From contig NC_088786.1 of the NCBI RefSeq assembly GCF_949628265.1, forward strand, positions 7,068,001 to 7,132,000: a DNA stretch of 64,000 bases, read 5' to 3'. Below are positions 46,290 through 59,500 of this stretch, in pieces. Position 1 is the first letter of the stretch, and the number at the start of each line of letters is the position of its first letter. This DNA comes from Cloeon dipterum. Its lineage: Eukaryota > Arthropoda > Insecta > Ephemeroptera > Baetidae. Under the pieces are notes generated by a model. It ran no database searches and was not told the origin of the DNA. It saw nothing but the letters and a program-made list of their open reading frames with translations. The position numbers were made by a program, and so were the translations under genes.

Positions 46290-48613
46290 ATCTTCCTGAC
46301 CATCATCCTGCTTGACGTGTTCCCCGCGTGGCTTTACTCGGCCACAACCCCGCTGCCGATTCCGGTCTGGCTGCCGACCCGTCCCGAAGAGTTTCCCTTC
46401 GTCTTTCTCTGCCTCAAATGCGTCAGCTCCTTTTTTCTCTTCACGTCGCTGATGCTCGTGCTCGGATTCTTCTCCCTGTATATGTCATTGGCGACTGCCT
46501 GCAGGCTGATGACCAAGCACTTGAATGACGTCTTGGCCGCCCTGAGCCACCCTGAAAGATTCGAGACCGGGAAAAATAGGGGCGCTGAAGCCCTGGCGAG
46601 CAATGCAGAGTACAACAAGAGCGTCCACGATGTGCTCCTTTACGCTCACAAGCTGCACTTGAACATAATTATGTAATTTACTTTTTATATGTTACACTTA
46701 CATTTAAAAAAAAAACTCGAAAAATAGTTTTAAAATGGAATTTAAAAAACACAAAATATTATAATAATTATTATGGACTGCGAGAATTCGGTTTTAAGCT
46801 TTTAAATTTTAGGCTTTCTTTTCAATGTTTCGGATTTTTTGAATGATTAAATTTTTACATATTGATGGACAGTTAGTCGATTTTAGAAAGGTATAAAGAT
46901 ACTTCTAAACTTACGTTATAATCCTTAAAATTATGTTTTTTTGTTCATTCAACGGTCTTTTTGTCGAATGAATGCTCAGCATTAATTATAAATTAGTCAG
47001 CCATCTGAGTTTATAAAAAAACTAAACACACAGAATGTGTAAAAATCTAACATCAAATTAAATCATTAGCAGAGCGATCTTTTAGATCAATTTTAAAATA
47101 GTAAAACAAATATCGTTTTTCTCACAAATATTTTTGTCTTTTGAACCAACGTCAACTTTGCAATAATAAAACCATCCCATTTTTAAAAATTTTTATTTAT
47201 AAATCAAGGTTTATGGACTTCGTAAATACCAACTTTTCGCACGTTTTGCTTCTGGAAATGTGGGTCATTCTGCTTGGACAGTGCATTATGGCTTTTAATA
47301 TAGCCAAGGTATAATATTCAATCACAATTTAAAGTCTTTTTATCGTTATTTTCCATATAGCTGGCAGATCTGGATACCTTTAGAGTGGTTTCCTTGGTGC
47401 AAATCATTACAGCTAGCACTCTCCTCTTCTCCTTTATTTGCTACGAAGGCAGCCAAGTAATTAAAGAGGTAAACACTATTTTAAATTTAAATATTTGATT
47501 TCCAATGGTTTTGATCGAATCTGATTAAATTTTTTAAAGATATATGTTTACATTAATTTGAATTAGAGTGGATGGTAGCGAATCTTTAAAACGCAAAAAT
47601 AAATAATTAATTTCACATATTAAGCGCCAACGAGTGGCTCATTGGTTTATTTAAGTGACAGTCTATTCCATTTGGTCCGATTAAAAGTTAAACTTCAGAG
47701 TTTGACTTGTTGTTGTCACTAATTTTGTCACTTGATTTCAACACCTTCTATGTATCACGAGCTATCCAATAGTGCGCGCATTATGAAGACATTTTCCTTG
47801 CTTATATCCAGCGTGCGTGATTTGGCTTCACGGGACGAATGTCTAGCGTTTCAATGCAGTCCTCGGTGTGGAGGCAAGTTGCCCTTGAGTGGGCTGGGTC
47901 CCTGTGCGGCCTGGTGCGCCCATGTTATCCGTTCGCGGTGTTATTGGGACCCGGGTTTCATCATTCGTGCTAGTGCAGTGCGCGCCCTTCCCGGTCCGAG
48001 AGGACGTATAAACAGCTGCTGCACAGTGAGAGAATGCGGTTTTTAATTTTTTTCCTCTTTCCTCTCATTTAATCATCCTCCACGTTAAGAAGAGCCTTCA
48101 ATAAGCTCATATATTTCAGTTAATTCCAATGTCTGCTAAAAATTTAATTTCTAGATTTTTTGTTTTATTGTATTATTTGAGAATGCTTTCTCTAGTAAAC
48201 GTACGAGTAAATTTAAATATCATTTTTGAGATTTTTGATAGGTCAGGGAAGTGATCATTTTCATTATTATCACAGAAGAACCATGACATTAAGTTTGTAA
48301 TTGACAATGAGTTTGTAATTAATTCTTCTTAAACATTTTCAAGTCTCAGAAGATAAAGTCGTCCTCCTTTGGGACTGCCTGGTGGAACTTTGACCAGGAC
48401 AACTATTTATTCGTCAAAATGATCGGTCTGCGAGCCGATGAGCCGCTCGCTTTCAAAATCGGCTCCTTCAACTTTCCGCTCTCCTTGGAAACCATCAAAG
48501 TGGTAAAGTAATATACGCCAGCAGAAAATCTCATTTGCATCTTTGTCTCTCAGATTTTAGAAATCTCGTTCACCTACTTCATGTTCCTGTGCCAGTACAA
48601 GCAGCGGAATTAA
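46290..48613 (+). pseudogene. Odorant receptor OR-C (7tm_6), 5'-truncated
   Basis: Remaining exons are about 46290-46672, 47209-47308, 47361-47468, 48350-48502 and 48554-48613, with TAA at 48611. Exon lengths 100 and 108 equal those of OR-B, and the C-terminal motifs are clear (GTAWWNF, KMIGLRADEP, ILEISFTYFMFL). The surviving exons have no stop or frameshift, but the N-terminal ~130 residues are absent. Homology to OR-B begins within its second exon, directly at the end of the retrotransposon, with an in-frame TAG at ~46271 just before. Missing exons could lie in the gap at 43030 if the element inserted inside the gene. The 881-nt intron 47469-48349 contains the 199 bp GC-rich repeat. Confidence 0.8.
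47807..48005 (+). repeat. GC-rich 199 bp repeat in OR-C intron
   Basis: About 97% identical (about five differences) to 19545-19743, including tgatttggcttcacggg and ttcccggtccgagaggac. The 5' head seen at 19342-19544 is absent here. Its high GC contrasts with the AT-rich intron, consistent with insertion of a mobile sequence. Confidence 0.85.
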
Positions 48614-48878
48614 ACGCAATTTAAAATGCAAATCGGTGCGCAGAAATCAATTTGGCCTCGTGCATACAATTTGGCCCGATTATGCACACGAGCCGGCGTG
48701 GATGTGTCCGCCGCGCGCGCGTGTGTGCACCCGATTTGCATTCTCTGCAGCGGCCGGCGAGGAAGGAAGGAAGGGACTCGACTGCCTCTGCATAATCTAT
48801 AATGCAGTGTGTTGTGCTGACAAGTGTGTTATTAGCAATCAAGCCGCCATTATATTGGCGAGGGTTCCCCGTGCGCGA
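48614..48878. other. GC-richer intergenic island
   Basis: Follows OR-C. GC-richer DNA (to about 49000) with overlapping opposite-strand open frames and no motif. No gene called. Confidence 0.4.

Positions 48879-48906
<28 letters not shown>
48879..48906. repeat. (GT)n microsatellite
   Basis: About 14 GT dinucleotides. Open frames on both strands across it read the repeat. Confidence 0.93.
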
Positions 48907-48913
<7 letters not shown>

Positions 48914-51862
48914 CGTCGAGTAATACCCATATTATATCTGCATGCAGCCAGCCGACCGACAAGCAGCCGAGGCGCACCCGCATTGTCTGCCAATGAAATG
49001 CACTCTGTGAATAAAAGCTCGTTACACACGAAAATTAATGCCTCCCGCTGGCTAATTTTCTCTTTCCGTGTTTTGTGTCCGACTTTTAAAAGAATTGTTA
49101 CTCATTTACATATGCAGCTTACCTCATGTTTAGTTTGAAACGCAAACTGTGTTGAAATAAAGAGAAAATTATAAATGAACGTTTTATGCTTAATGGCTGC
49201 AATGTAGCTTTTGCGGTACAATTGTTAATTATTTTTTTCACCTTCATGCTATTCATCAACGTTTCTGGTGCATATCCATCTGCTTACAGAATAAATTAAT
49301 TAAAAAATTGCATGACTGTGTCATGTTCTTTTTAGACAGGACTGTTAAATTCGTAGCATGGAATTTTTATTTTTTACGATAAAATTATACGAGCTTAGAT
49401 GGTTTCCAAACCAATTTTTATAGTTTAAAGATCAAAATTAGAGATTTGCAAAAATAACTAACGCGTTTATTAGTTTCTAAGGTTTCAACGTTTTATTTAT
49501 TTTGCTATAACCAGCTCATGTTTTATAACGAAGAATATGCGCTCGCGAATTTTCAAACACAAGATTAAAGAACTCAATATGTATTTAAGACGTTTTAACT
49601 AACTATTTAGGACCTCTTCCGTTTTAGACAACATTAATTTTGGAAATTACGAGCTCTTCAATTAATTTTTTGTACAGATTTGAACAGTAAATTAAATCAA
49701 TAATTATTTTTTTCTTGAATTTTAATGTACTAATTTCATTATTGCACTCTCGATTATATAGCTGAGTAAGAAGTGGTAGTGCACTAAATAAATTGATGCA
49801 TTTTCCTATCATTTTATGATAAAAATTTAGCAATTAATATGTTGTATTTTAATATTTGATTGGTAAATTAAAAGTATTAAAAGATGCTAGGTTGATTTTA
49901 CTGCTTTTAAAGATATATAGGCAGAAAATCATTAAATTTAAAACTGACAATTATTGCTAATGTTGAATAAATCAATTTAAAAATATATGCGCAATATTTG
50001 TGTGGTCTGCAATGGTGCTTTTTGATTGTTTTCCCTCTAAAATTACTCCTCCGAGTTTTAATTAAGTCAATTAATATGTAATAAAATTAATCACATAGTA
50101 TACCATCTCGAGCGTGATAAAGAAGCTGTCACCGCAGAACTAAACTCTCCGATGATGCAGCAGCAGCGGAAAGAGTTGAGCTGCAGCCCCGAATTTCCAT
50201 TCCAATTAGAAGTTGAAAAGCCGTTTAAAGCGAGGAAATTAATCAAGTTTGCCGCTGCAGGAGATGGAAAGCAAACTGCTCGAAGCGATTTCGACTCGTC
50301 GCTGAGACAAAGCAGCAGCAACATTCGGCTAATTCCACGTACGCTGTACGCTGAAGCCGCAGAGAGATCGAGCGAGCGAGCGAGCAGCGCATTATTGTCG
50401 AAAATCGTCGTCGTCAAAGGAGATAATAACCGGCAGCTGCAGCCAGCACGCAAAATCGCAGGCACGCAATTCTCGGAGGCCGCGTGGCAGGCGACACCTC
50501 CAGCGAGCGAGCGCATTTATCTGTGCGTCGACCGTCGAGGTGCTCGCTGCCTTAATTGGCTTTGCTTCCTGCCTTGCCTGCCGCTTTGTCGATGCGATAA
50601 AGCAGCCGACGTGCCCCACTTTCCCTTAATTTGCACCTCCCTGATAGGATGCACTTGGTAGGAAGTTTATGCAACCTGCTCGACACCGGTGCAGCTGTTC
50701 TCGTAGCCGTCAAAAGCTCATCACTCTACGCGAATGAAAGAAGCTGTTGCTGCCAGCCAACTTCTCATGCGCCAGATTGATGGTAAATAATATCGTTTTT
50801 TGTTGCTACAAGTTGAATACAAGTTGATTGGAGCTTAGCTGACTTTAAGACTTCTCCTTAAGCCCTTCATTCTTGAATTTGGATAGAGAGGTTTTAAAAG
50901 TTTAACAATTGAAATATTTATACTTTAAAATTTTCGATCAATTACGACCCAATGCCAATTCCGCAACATTCTTTAATATTCATAGCACAATTACAAATGA
51001 TAGACAACCTTGAAAATTAATTAAAATTCAAAGGTTCCCCATTGCGCTAAATGTGTGTGTATATATACATATGTATATATAAGATGTTGAAAGACGTGAT
51101 GTCGATTTGGTTTAGCAGTAATGTGTTGATGAATTTAATAATAATTAATAAAATAACTAACCAAAAATTCATAAAGTTAAAAGAACATATATGTGGCCTA
51201 TATGAAGATGGCTTTTCAGTGGTCCTTCAACTGTTTGTCTACTTAAAATCACTTTTTGTTTCTCATAAAAAAAATTAATAATACGTCCTCAAATTTCAGA
51301 AAAATAAATTCTTTGCCCACTGGAAATCATTATTTATGTTATTGCTATAAAAATTATTCACTATTTGTAATCTACAAACCATAACCAAGACGAGATCAAA
51401 TAAAATTCATACAATTAGGGGCGAAATAAAATTAGTTTCGTGAAATCAGCATTATTCAAGTATTTAGGAAACCTGTTGGTTCATCCTGTTTTTAATAACG
51501 AAATTAGAAAAGGACAGGAATGTAAAAATTACAAATTGGTTATTAATCAGTTTAAAAGTTACACCTTCTTTTTTGTAGTCCAACAGGACAATGAAGTGTA
51601 TTATTTAATGAAACATTAAATACAAATATTTTAACATTTAACCAAAACATTTTTTCAAAAAAATGGAAAGAAATTACATTTTTCTAGGTTGCAGTTTAAA
51701 ATTTTGAGAAAATCATCTTTGAAGTTTGCATGCGACAGTTCAGCATCTCCTAATCGAAAATCATGATTTATTTCGTCAGAAAGAAATCACAATGAGTGGA
51801 ACAAAAATTGAGCGAAAGAAATATAAATTTTTATTTGAGAAATTTGGAAAAATCTCAAATTC
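48907..51862. other. Intergenic region with GC-rich island at ~50100-50760
   Basis: AT-rich apart from the island at 50100-50760. In the island a 169-codon plus-strand frame (50152-50661) overlaps a 141-codon minus-strand frame. Neither has recognisable domains, so both are probably by-products of base composition. It may be a CpG-like or enhancer island. Confidence 0.4.
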
Positions 51863-52280
51863 ACCAGTTGCATAAACCCTAAGTGTTCGAAGCCGCCAAC
51901 AGATGGCGCCACCGTAGACTTTCAATTTTAAGGCACTTCCGCTGCGATTTCAGACTCAATCTAGCTACTGTGAATTCTTCAATTAATATGCTTTTTTGAC
52001 ATGCTGAAAACCATTTGTTCAGCCAATCGCCGTAGAATCGTGAAAAACTATTTTTTGAAATAAAAAATATTTTCCTACGTTTATACGGCGAATGGCTGAA
52101 CCGATTTTGGTTATCAGCAAGTCAAAAATAGCAAATTAATTGTAAAATGCAAAAATAGTTACATTGAGTCTGAAATCGCAGCGGAAATGCCTTAAAACCG
52201 CTTAAAACAATTTTTTTAAGAAAGTCTGTGGTTGCGCCATCTGTTGGCGGCTACGAACACTAAGGGTTTATGCAACTGGT
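51863..52280. mobile_element. Full-length 418 bp inverted-repeat element (MITE-like)
   Basis: The left end accagttgcataaaccct is mirrored by the right end agggtttatgcaactggt. The inverted arms continue through GCCAACAGATGGCGCCACCG / GCGCCATCTGTTGGCGGC and CTGCGATTTCAGACTCAAT / TTGAGTCTGAAATCGCAG to the centre near 52070, so the arms span nearly the whole element. No coding capacity. Same family as 53334-53752, the array half-elements and 18597-18755. Confidence 0.85.
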
Positions 52281-53333
52281 CAATTGAACTGTTACTCGGT
52301 TTTGATTTTATTTTATAATAGTCAAATCGTCAATTTTTTCTTTTAACTTTATGGTTGTTTCCAAGGATGCAATTAATTTAAAATTGTAGAGCGTGTTACT
52401 TGCGTTTATAAATAGGACCATTTAATTTTCTCAATCATAGGTGGATTGCTAGAATATTACTTATTTTGCAAAAATACAATTTCCGACTAATTTCTCTGTC
52501 ATCCGCCTTTTTAATACTTTTTCTAGCATGTCGCAAAGGCGATAGAAAGAAATTTTAAAATTCCAGGCACATTTTTATGCATTGTCCCAATTGGACCGGC
52601 CTCTTCAGTTTGCGCCTAAATATCCCTGTGCCAACTTTGAGAAACAGAGGGTAAAAAATGCGAATCGAGGGCGTGCGACGTGGCTCATTTTGCGGCCTTT
52701 TTTGACATCCGGAATTAGCTCCCGGGGGTAAAAAATAGCGTTCGTCGTTTTACAAGAGGAGAAGAGCAGCTTTTTTAGTGAGTCAGTACGCGAGCCACGA
52801 CTGATTAATTGATGTGCGAGTTCCGTTCGTTCGTTCGTTCTGCTGCCGGCTGACACACGCTCGCTCGCACATTGAGAGAGAGCGAAAGCGCGGCAAGTTA
52901 GCCCCTCGTGGTCGGTGGACGCGGTGCCTTTTGCTGCAGGCGGCTCCTCCGCACGCGAGACGCTGACTGGAATAGCAAATTTCCACGCCTGCCCTCGCTC
53001 TAAACGGCCCTTACAAGTAGAACAAAAGAGGGCAAGTGTTGTTATGAGAGCAGTGCGAATCTCGGCAAGAGGGCTTTAAACTTTACAATTATATAAACTT
53101 CTTCGATAATGGGGAACAGTTCAAGCCTAATAATTGTTCGAGAGGTAATACCCTAATTAGTTCAAGAGCTGACATGCCTGACTGTGCTTTTTTATCATGT
53201 ATATTTTTTAAGGAAATGATTGAAAACTTCGCAACGAGTTTTAAGCCACAACCATTAGATTATTTTTATAAATTTTGAAGTTTTTGATTAATTAGCAAAG
53301 TTAAATTCAAGAGAATAGCAACTCTGACACGAT
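52281..53333. other. Intergenic DNA with GC-rich island
   Basis: GC-richer island at about 52600-53010 with a TCGT/TCGC-rich patch. Open frames on the minus strand have no recognised domain. No gene called. Confidence 0.4.
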
Positions 53334-53752
53334 ACACCAGTTAGTTGTATAAGCCCTTAGTGTCCAAAGCCGCCAACAGATGGCGCCACCGTATACTTTC
53401 GTATAAAAAGGATAGGCACTTAAATTCCGCTGCGATTTTAGACGTAATCTCCGCACTAGATATGGTTTTCTTTTGACGTGCTGAAAACAAAAATCAGTCC
53501 AGCCATTCGCCGTAGAATCGTTGGAAAAGATTTTGTAATCAAAAAAATAGTTTTTCACGAAATTACGGTGATTGGCTTAACCGAATTTGGTTTAGCACGT
53601 CAAAAGAAAGTATATCTGAAATGAAGAATGCACAGGGCAGGATTAAGTCTGAAATTGCAGCGGGAGTGCCTTAAAATTAAATTTATTACGAAAGTATACT
53701 GTGGCGCAATCTGTTGGTGGCTTTGAACACTAAAGGCTTATAAAACTCGTGT
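53334..53752. mobile_element. Full-length 419 bp inverted-repeat element (MITE-like)
   Basis: Second full member of the family at 51863-52280 and almost the same length. Left end acaccagttagttgtataag, right end ending aaaactcgtgt. The same internal blocks (GCCAACAGATGGCGCCACCG, CTGCGATTTTAGAC and the GTCCAGCCATTCGCC centre) are present. The outermost bases are more diverged between arms than in the first copy. Confidence 0.85.
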
Positions 53753-54841
53753 ATATGTTTGAAAATGGCAGTTAGGATTTATAACATTTTGTATTATTCA
53801 ATGAAACAGGATAAATAATCGTAAAAAATGCTTGATTCGTGCTCATTTTGTGTATAAATGAGACATGGGTATCAGACGCACAAAAGATAGTTTTAGTTTT
53901 CAGATATCCTACAAATGTTTAATGCAATAATTATCTATTTTTTGAGGACAAACAAGATCTGATTTGCATTTAAGAATAATTAGTACAATAAGAGGTCAAA
54001 GGGCTCCATTTAAACTTAAATTAAAGCCCTTTTAACATAAATCAGCGATAGTAAATACATTTACTTTTTTCTTATCTTGGATTCTACTTGACAGCATTTT
54101 TATTAATTCATTACTTTGCAAATGCCATCTCCAGGTCTATAAAATTTATTTCGCAATACTTCTATCTACGTAATAAAACCGATCCAATCAATTCCCAATT
54201 ACCATCTAACAAGAGAATTTAATTTCTGCGCCGGGAAAGCATTCTCAGAGAGGGTGTCATCCCCGCAAAAGCCCACTTCCAAGACTTGTTTAATTTTTGT
54301 GCTTCTCTCGTCGTCTCCCGATTGGAATTTCGGCTCTCGTGTTCCTTGCACAGTGCCTCGATCCAATCAGGCCCATCGACGGCCGCAGCAGCCCGCTCGT
54401 TTATTATCAATAAAGGACAAGCAGCCCCGCAGCAGAGACAAGCAAGCAGGAGAGCGAGCGATGCCTGATTAATCACCGTCGCACGCACCGCACTCCTGAA
54501 TATTTCATTGACGCTCCTATGTTAGTTATTTATATGGGAGATGCGTCTTTGCGGCGGGCGAAACTTCATAATAGTATACAGCACGGAGTAATAAGGCAGA
54601 AAGCTGATACTAAAAGGAGAACATTTTCATGAGAGTACACTATCTTTTGAAAAGTATGTACTAGTTATTAATTTGAACATTCACCACATTTTATTTAAAA
54701 TTTATTATTTTAATTTTTGAAAGATATATGGTCAAGTTTAAAAATTTACAAAAAATGGTAATAAAAAGTCAACTAAATAATCAAGGATATTGGCGTACTT
54801 TTTAAATAAAATTTAATAACGATTGCTTCTAGGTAGATATT
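53753..54841. other. AT-rich intergenic DNA with GC island ~54230-54480
   Basis: Short overlapping open frames on both strands occur in the GC-richer patch. Nothing recognisable otherwise. Confidence 0.4.
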
Positions 54842-54972
54842 AGGGTTGGGTACAAGCTCAAAAATCGATATCAAATATCTGATATTGATATGATATTTAA
54901 AATATCAAAAAATTGATATATCAACCGAAAAATATCAGAATTTGATATATCAACGTTGATATACCCAACCCT
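54842..54972. mobile_element. 131 bp MITE with GGGTTGGGTA ends
   Basis: Ends AGGGTTGGGTA and TACCCAACCCT are perfect inverted repeats, flanked by TA on both sides in a way that fits a TA target duplication (Tc1/mariner-like). The interior is almost entirely overlapping GATATC/TTGATATATCAA palindromic words. Confidence 0.75.
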
Positions 54973-56581
54973 ACTAGATATAGTATTTTTTTCTATGAAA
55001 AATGTGTAAAAAATTTCTTATTGAACTTTTCCAATTTTACAAGCAACCATAATTACAAATTGAATTCTTAAAATTCTTTAATACTTTTTTTATTTAATTC
55101 ATCCTTATATAGTTGCAATTGTAACACATATGCGTTCATTTGTAATTTTTAATGATATATAGTGTGATTATATTAAATAATGCAATCAAGTTTTTGGACC
55201 AAACGTTAACATCTCGAGTTTCTGCATCGTCCGTCAGTTCGCGCAAGCAAGCAGTGCAGCGTTGGCTGGCAAAGTCTCTTTAAGTTCCGTTACTTTCATG
55301 TAGATGGTGCAGGTAATAACCCGTCTCCCATATATACGGAATTCTCACTTCTCATCACAAGCCCGTGTGTTCTCGGTCTCCAACACGCCTAATTGTTATA
55401 TATGAGTGCGACTGTAAAATAACAAATTAAATATTTTATTGCATATTGCACTTGTTAATATTGCCCTCAGTTTTCAAGATTAAAGAAAACAGACAAATAT
55501 CAATTTGTGTCTTCGGAATTTTCCCGTTAGCGTACTTTATTTAGGCAGATTTTGTATCGCGTTTATCAGTTAAATTTTAAATACATTTTCATTTTTCCTA
55601 GAGTCTTACCAAACCCTTTTTGAAAAGAAAATACTTGTTTTTTGTCCAGCAATTCCGTTTTCTTTGATTTTATCAACGAATCGAAATAAATTTGAGATCA
55701 AGTACTCCACCTTCATTGCTAATTGCTACAGATATTCTCATGCAACTCGAAACATCCAATATCACAATATTTTTTGCCTTCCCGTTAAATATCAAATAAA
55801 CTATATATACATTACAAAATTATATATCACAGACCAAAATTAAAATAAAATTTTCCATTGCTTGCTCTAGCAAAATGAGTCTGCAGTTGTTTGTGGATTT
55901 TGCACCAGAGTTCATTTTTACAATGAACAGAAATCAAATCAGGACAAAAAATAATTAAATTTTAGAATTTAGGTGATTTTAGCACAATTTCTTGAAAAAT
56001 TGAAAGGTGTTTTTCAAAGATTTTTTCCTCGTTTCGATTTCTCTTGTTGCGATCTATCAAATGGTTTGAAAATTAAGAGGGAAAGTCCCTGCTTGTGAAA
56101 TAAATAATAATTTTTAAGATAGAGCTCTTCATCTGATTAGCATGCAAAGCTTTTTGAAGCCAGTTTTTTTCAGAAATTTAAGCAACTCTTGGCAAATTTT
56201 AGCTCCTGTCTCCTGTCACATTTTTAAATTATTTAAACAATAAAAACTATTTTTTAGAATTTTTCTGTACATATAATCCACCACAAAGAACGTTATTTTA
56301 TCAGAGTAACAAAATTTTCCTCATACAAAATTTTCGTTTGGAATTTGTTGCAAAATTGTGCGTCATTATCTGTACACTCACATCGCTAAATGTCTTTAGT
56401 TTATTGTCTGCACCGACCTTTCGGCTATCTCTCAATTCACGCAAACAGCCGTGATACGTAAGCATTTATTATCTTTTAACCAGAAAGCATTCGTATTATC
56501 TTATCAATATTTCAATGCAACGAAGACCGATCAGAGCGAGTTCAGTGTCGATCTGTGCGAAATTCAATAAGGATTCCGAAA
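54973..56581. other. AT-rich upstream region of the Ly6-like gene
   Basis: No coding feature recognised. The last ~150 bases lead into the ATG at 56582 and presumably hold the 5'UTR and promoter, but no clear TATA or initiator is asserted. Confidence 0.4.
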
Positions 56582-59500
56582 ATGAACTGCGTTACCTGGG
56601 TGAAATCCGCGGTTGCGTGGGTGTTTTGCATCGCGTGCATTTGTTACGGTAGGTGCAAAAACATTTATTTAAGGTGCAAAAGTAAGCCAAGGCTGCTGAT
56701 TTGTACTAATTACAATTGGCGTGGTTGATTCGTGCGAGAATTTTTACTGCCGTCGTAAAAAGACGAGAGAGCTGCTTTGCAAACAGTGTTTATGTGTTTA
56801 TTCTAAATATATAGAGGATGTTTTTTTAGTTGCGTTCAGCAGCAGCAGTAGCAGCCGCAAGCCCACGCAACGTCAATTATGTGAAAATGCTGTTACTCAT
56901 CGCTCTTTCTGCAGTCGTAAAAATGTCTTTTGTATACGCGGTGACGTAGGCGCTCACTCAGACAGCACGCCATGTATAGCAAATCGTTTCCTACAATGAG
57001 GCACAAACAAATTATTTTATTAACAGTACTAACCGCTACTAACCATAAAATAGCAATTATTATATATTAATATTTTTAGTTCTTTGCATTACATTTTCTT
57101 AGAATTTCATTCTATTTACTCAAAATGGTTAAAAATACGACCAAAATGTAATCCTAAATAATTTTAATCTTGATACTGACTGGATCTCCAGGAAAATAAT
57201 TTCTTTTATTTTCCGGATAATGATAATTTTTATTTATAATGTAGTCTCTATTATATTAACAATTCCTTTTTCTCAAAAAACTATATTTTAAACTGAGAAT
57301 AAAACAATATCACGGATAATAAAATTTATTCATTCTAAAGTTCTTCCGCAAATTTGCACTGGATTTTACCCTGCGGAGCAATATTACTTTTACACAGTGT
57401 TTTGAAAACAAAATTGATTCAAAGCCAAAACTATGCTAGTAAAACGGTTAAAATATGTATTATCTTCATTCATTTGATAAAAAACCCTTTAAAATGTAGA
57501 TAATTTTAAAATCACAAAAACTGGATTTTTTTAATTTTATCTGAGTATTTAAATATGTTTTAAACAATCATTTGAAAGAATAAGCAATTGAATTTATTTC
57601 CTCTTTCTTACAAATTTACCACTTTGGCTAAAATTCTTCATAATCCTCACGAATTTCCAACAATAAACCAAATTATAAAATCAAAGTGGCCAAATTTGAC
57701 CACCATTTGAAATAAATAAAATAACCATATTTAATTTTACAGACTTATTTGATTTCTTATTGTTAGGGATGTGAGCTCCCTTTCTTGTTCAAATGTCAAG
57801 TTCTAGTACTGTGTCATAAAAGCACGAACTTTTTTTTTTAAAAAAAAAACTTTATTTCAAACACAAATTTGCATTTGTTTGAATCTTTCTGTGTCTCAAC
57901 TTGAAAAATGTCTCACGGAAATGAATTGCAATATTTCCTTTCACTTATGGTAAAACATTGAACATTCTTTGAGCTTTTTCAACGCTTCTCTTTCTTTACC
58001 TTCAAAACGAACGAAAATGATAAAATACTATAAAAATGAAAAAATCTAATCTCGTGAATTGAGAGTCCAAACAATATTTTTGAACCCTAAAGAATATACG
58101 GAGTTAAGCCTGTTTTTCAAGTGTAAATTCTGTTTAAAAGTTGCAACAAAACCTATAACTGTGTTTAAAATAAAAAGCTGTACAAATTAAACTGGACTGA
58201 AAAGCTCATTTAAAAATAAAAAGTGAATTAAATTTCCTGTCATGTGTAGCAAATAATTGTTAGAGTTTCAGCCAATTTAGAGGGATTTAGATTGTTTTTA
58301 GACGACTTTAAGAATTGTTCAAATAGATCAATATTGCATGATTCTTGAAACATAATGAAAGCTCAAATAAATTAGCGGAATTGTCTAAATTTTACACTCC
58401 TATTCATTGATTACTACGTTATTTGATAACAAGAGATCGATCATTACATAAGCACACACTGCATCGAGTTTTTTTTTCTAGAAATCCTATCAGAGAAATT
58501 CAATCTTATCCGGACATTCGGAAATGTTTGCGCTTGTGGGTGGCGTCAAATATGGTATATGGGAGGGCAGCACTGATTGATCTACGCTGCTTGTGTGTTG
58601 TTTGTTCTCAGGACAAGAATAGATCCGCGTGGCACAACAATGAAGGAAAAAAGAGCCGGCGCGTTGCCTCATCGCACGCTCGATTTGATCTGCATTATAT
58701 AATAATTCTTTTGTCGAGTCACCGAGGCAGCGCGCGGCGCCTCATTATCACATAATGGGGCCACAAGGAGCTGCCGTGACCCTTGACCCTGGTCTGGCAC
58801 CTCCACACACACGAGGCCTCGCGTAACACCGATTTTCAAAGCAAACGTCCACGCCCTTTGTCGCAATTCGGGAATAGGATCGCCGCCTTAATCGCTCGTT
58901 AATGAACCAATTTATGGAAGAACGTGACGCCGCACTCCAGCGCTGGCCTAAAAAAGCTGGAAATTATTAAGCCTGCGTGCTGAGCTTATAATCGCTTTTG
59001 GCTGGAGTGATAGATATAAAATTGAGAGCGGAATTAAAGTAATTAAAAAGGGTATTGATTAAAAAATAATTGCTTTTTCGCTTTCAAAAGTCGCTCATCC
59101 CAGCCTGGAATATTCAATATTCGGTATAATAGGACATAAATATTAATTTTTTATTTTTCTTTTCAGCTATTTTGTTTAATCATATGAAATTGAATCAGTT
59201 TTAACGATTATAATGAAAAGTTCAAGAGTACAATTTTTATTTGCTAACCGCATCTGGTCTAGAAAATTTTATAATTATTCAAAAACCACCGTGATAATGA
59301 CTGTTTTTTCATACTATTCTTCTTTTTTTATATAAATTAAAACTAAAATGATATAGAAATCAAAATGAATTAAATCTACCGTCTTTATATTCTCTTTGAC
59401 TTTGCTAATATATAGTTTAAAAAATGAAAACAATAATATATTATCTTTAAATAAAATACAATCAAAATCCTAAATTTTTTTCTTGTAAAGAGAGGAAAAA

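Noticed and set aside
50152..50661. 169-codon plus-strand open frame
   Set aside because: It sits in a GC-rich island with a 141-codon frame on the opposite strand, has no recognisable domain and ends in an ordinary Cys/Leu-rich tail. Kept only as an unexplained island.
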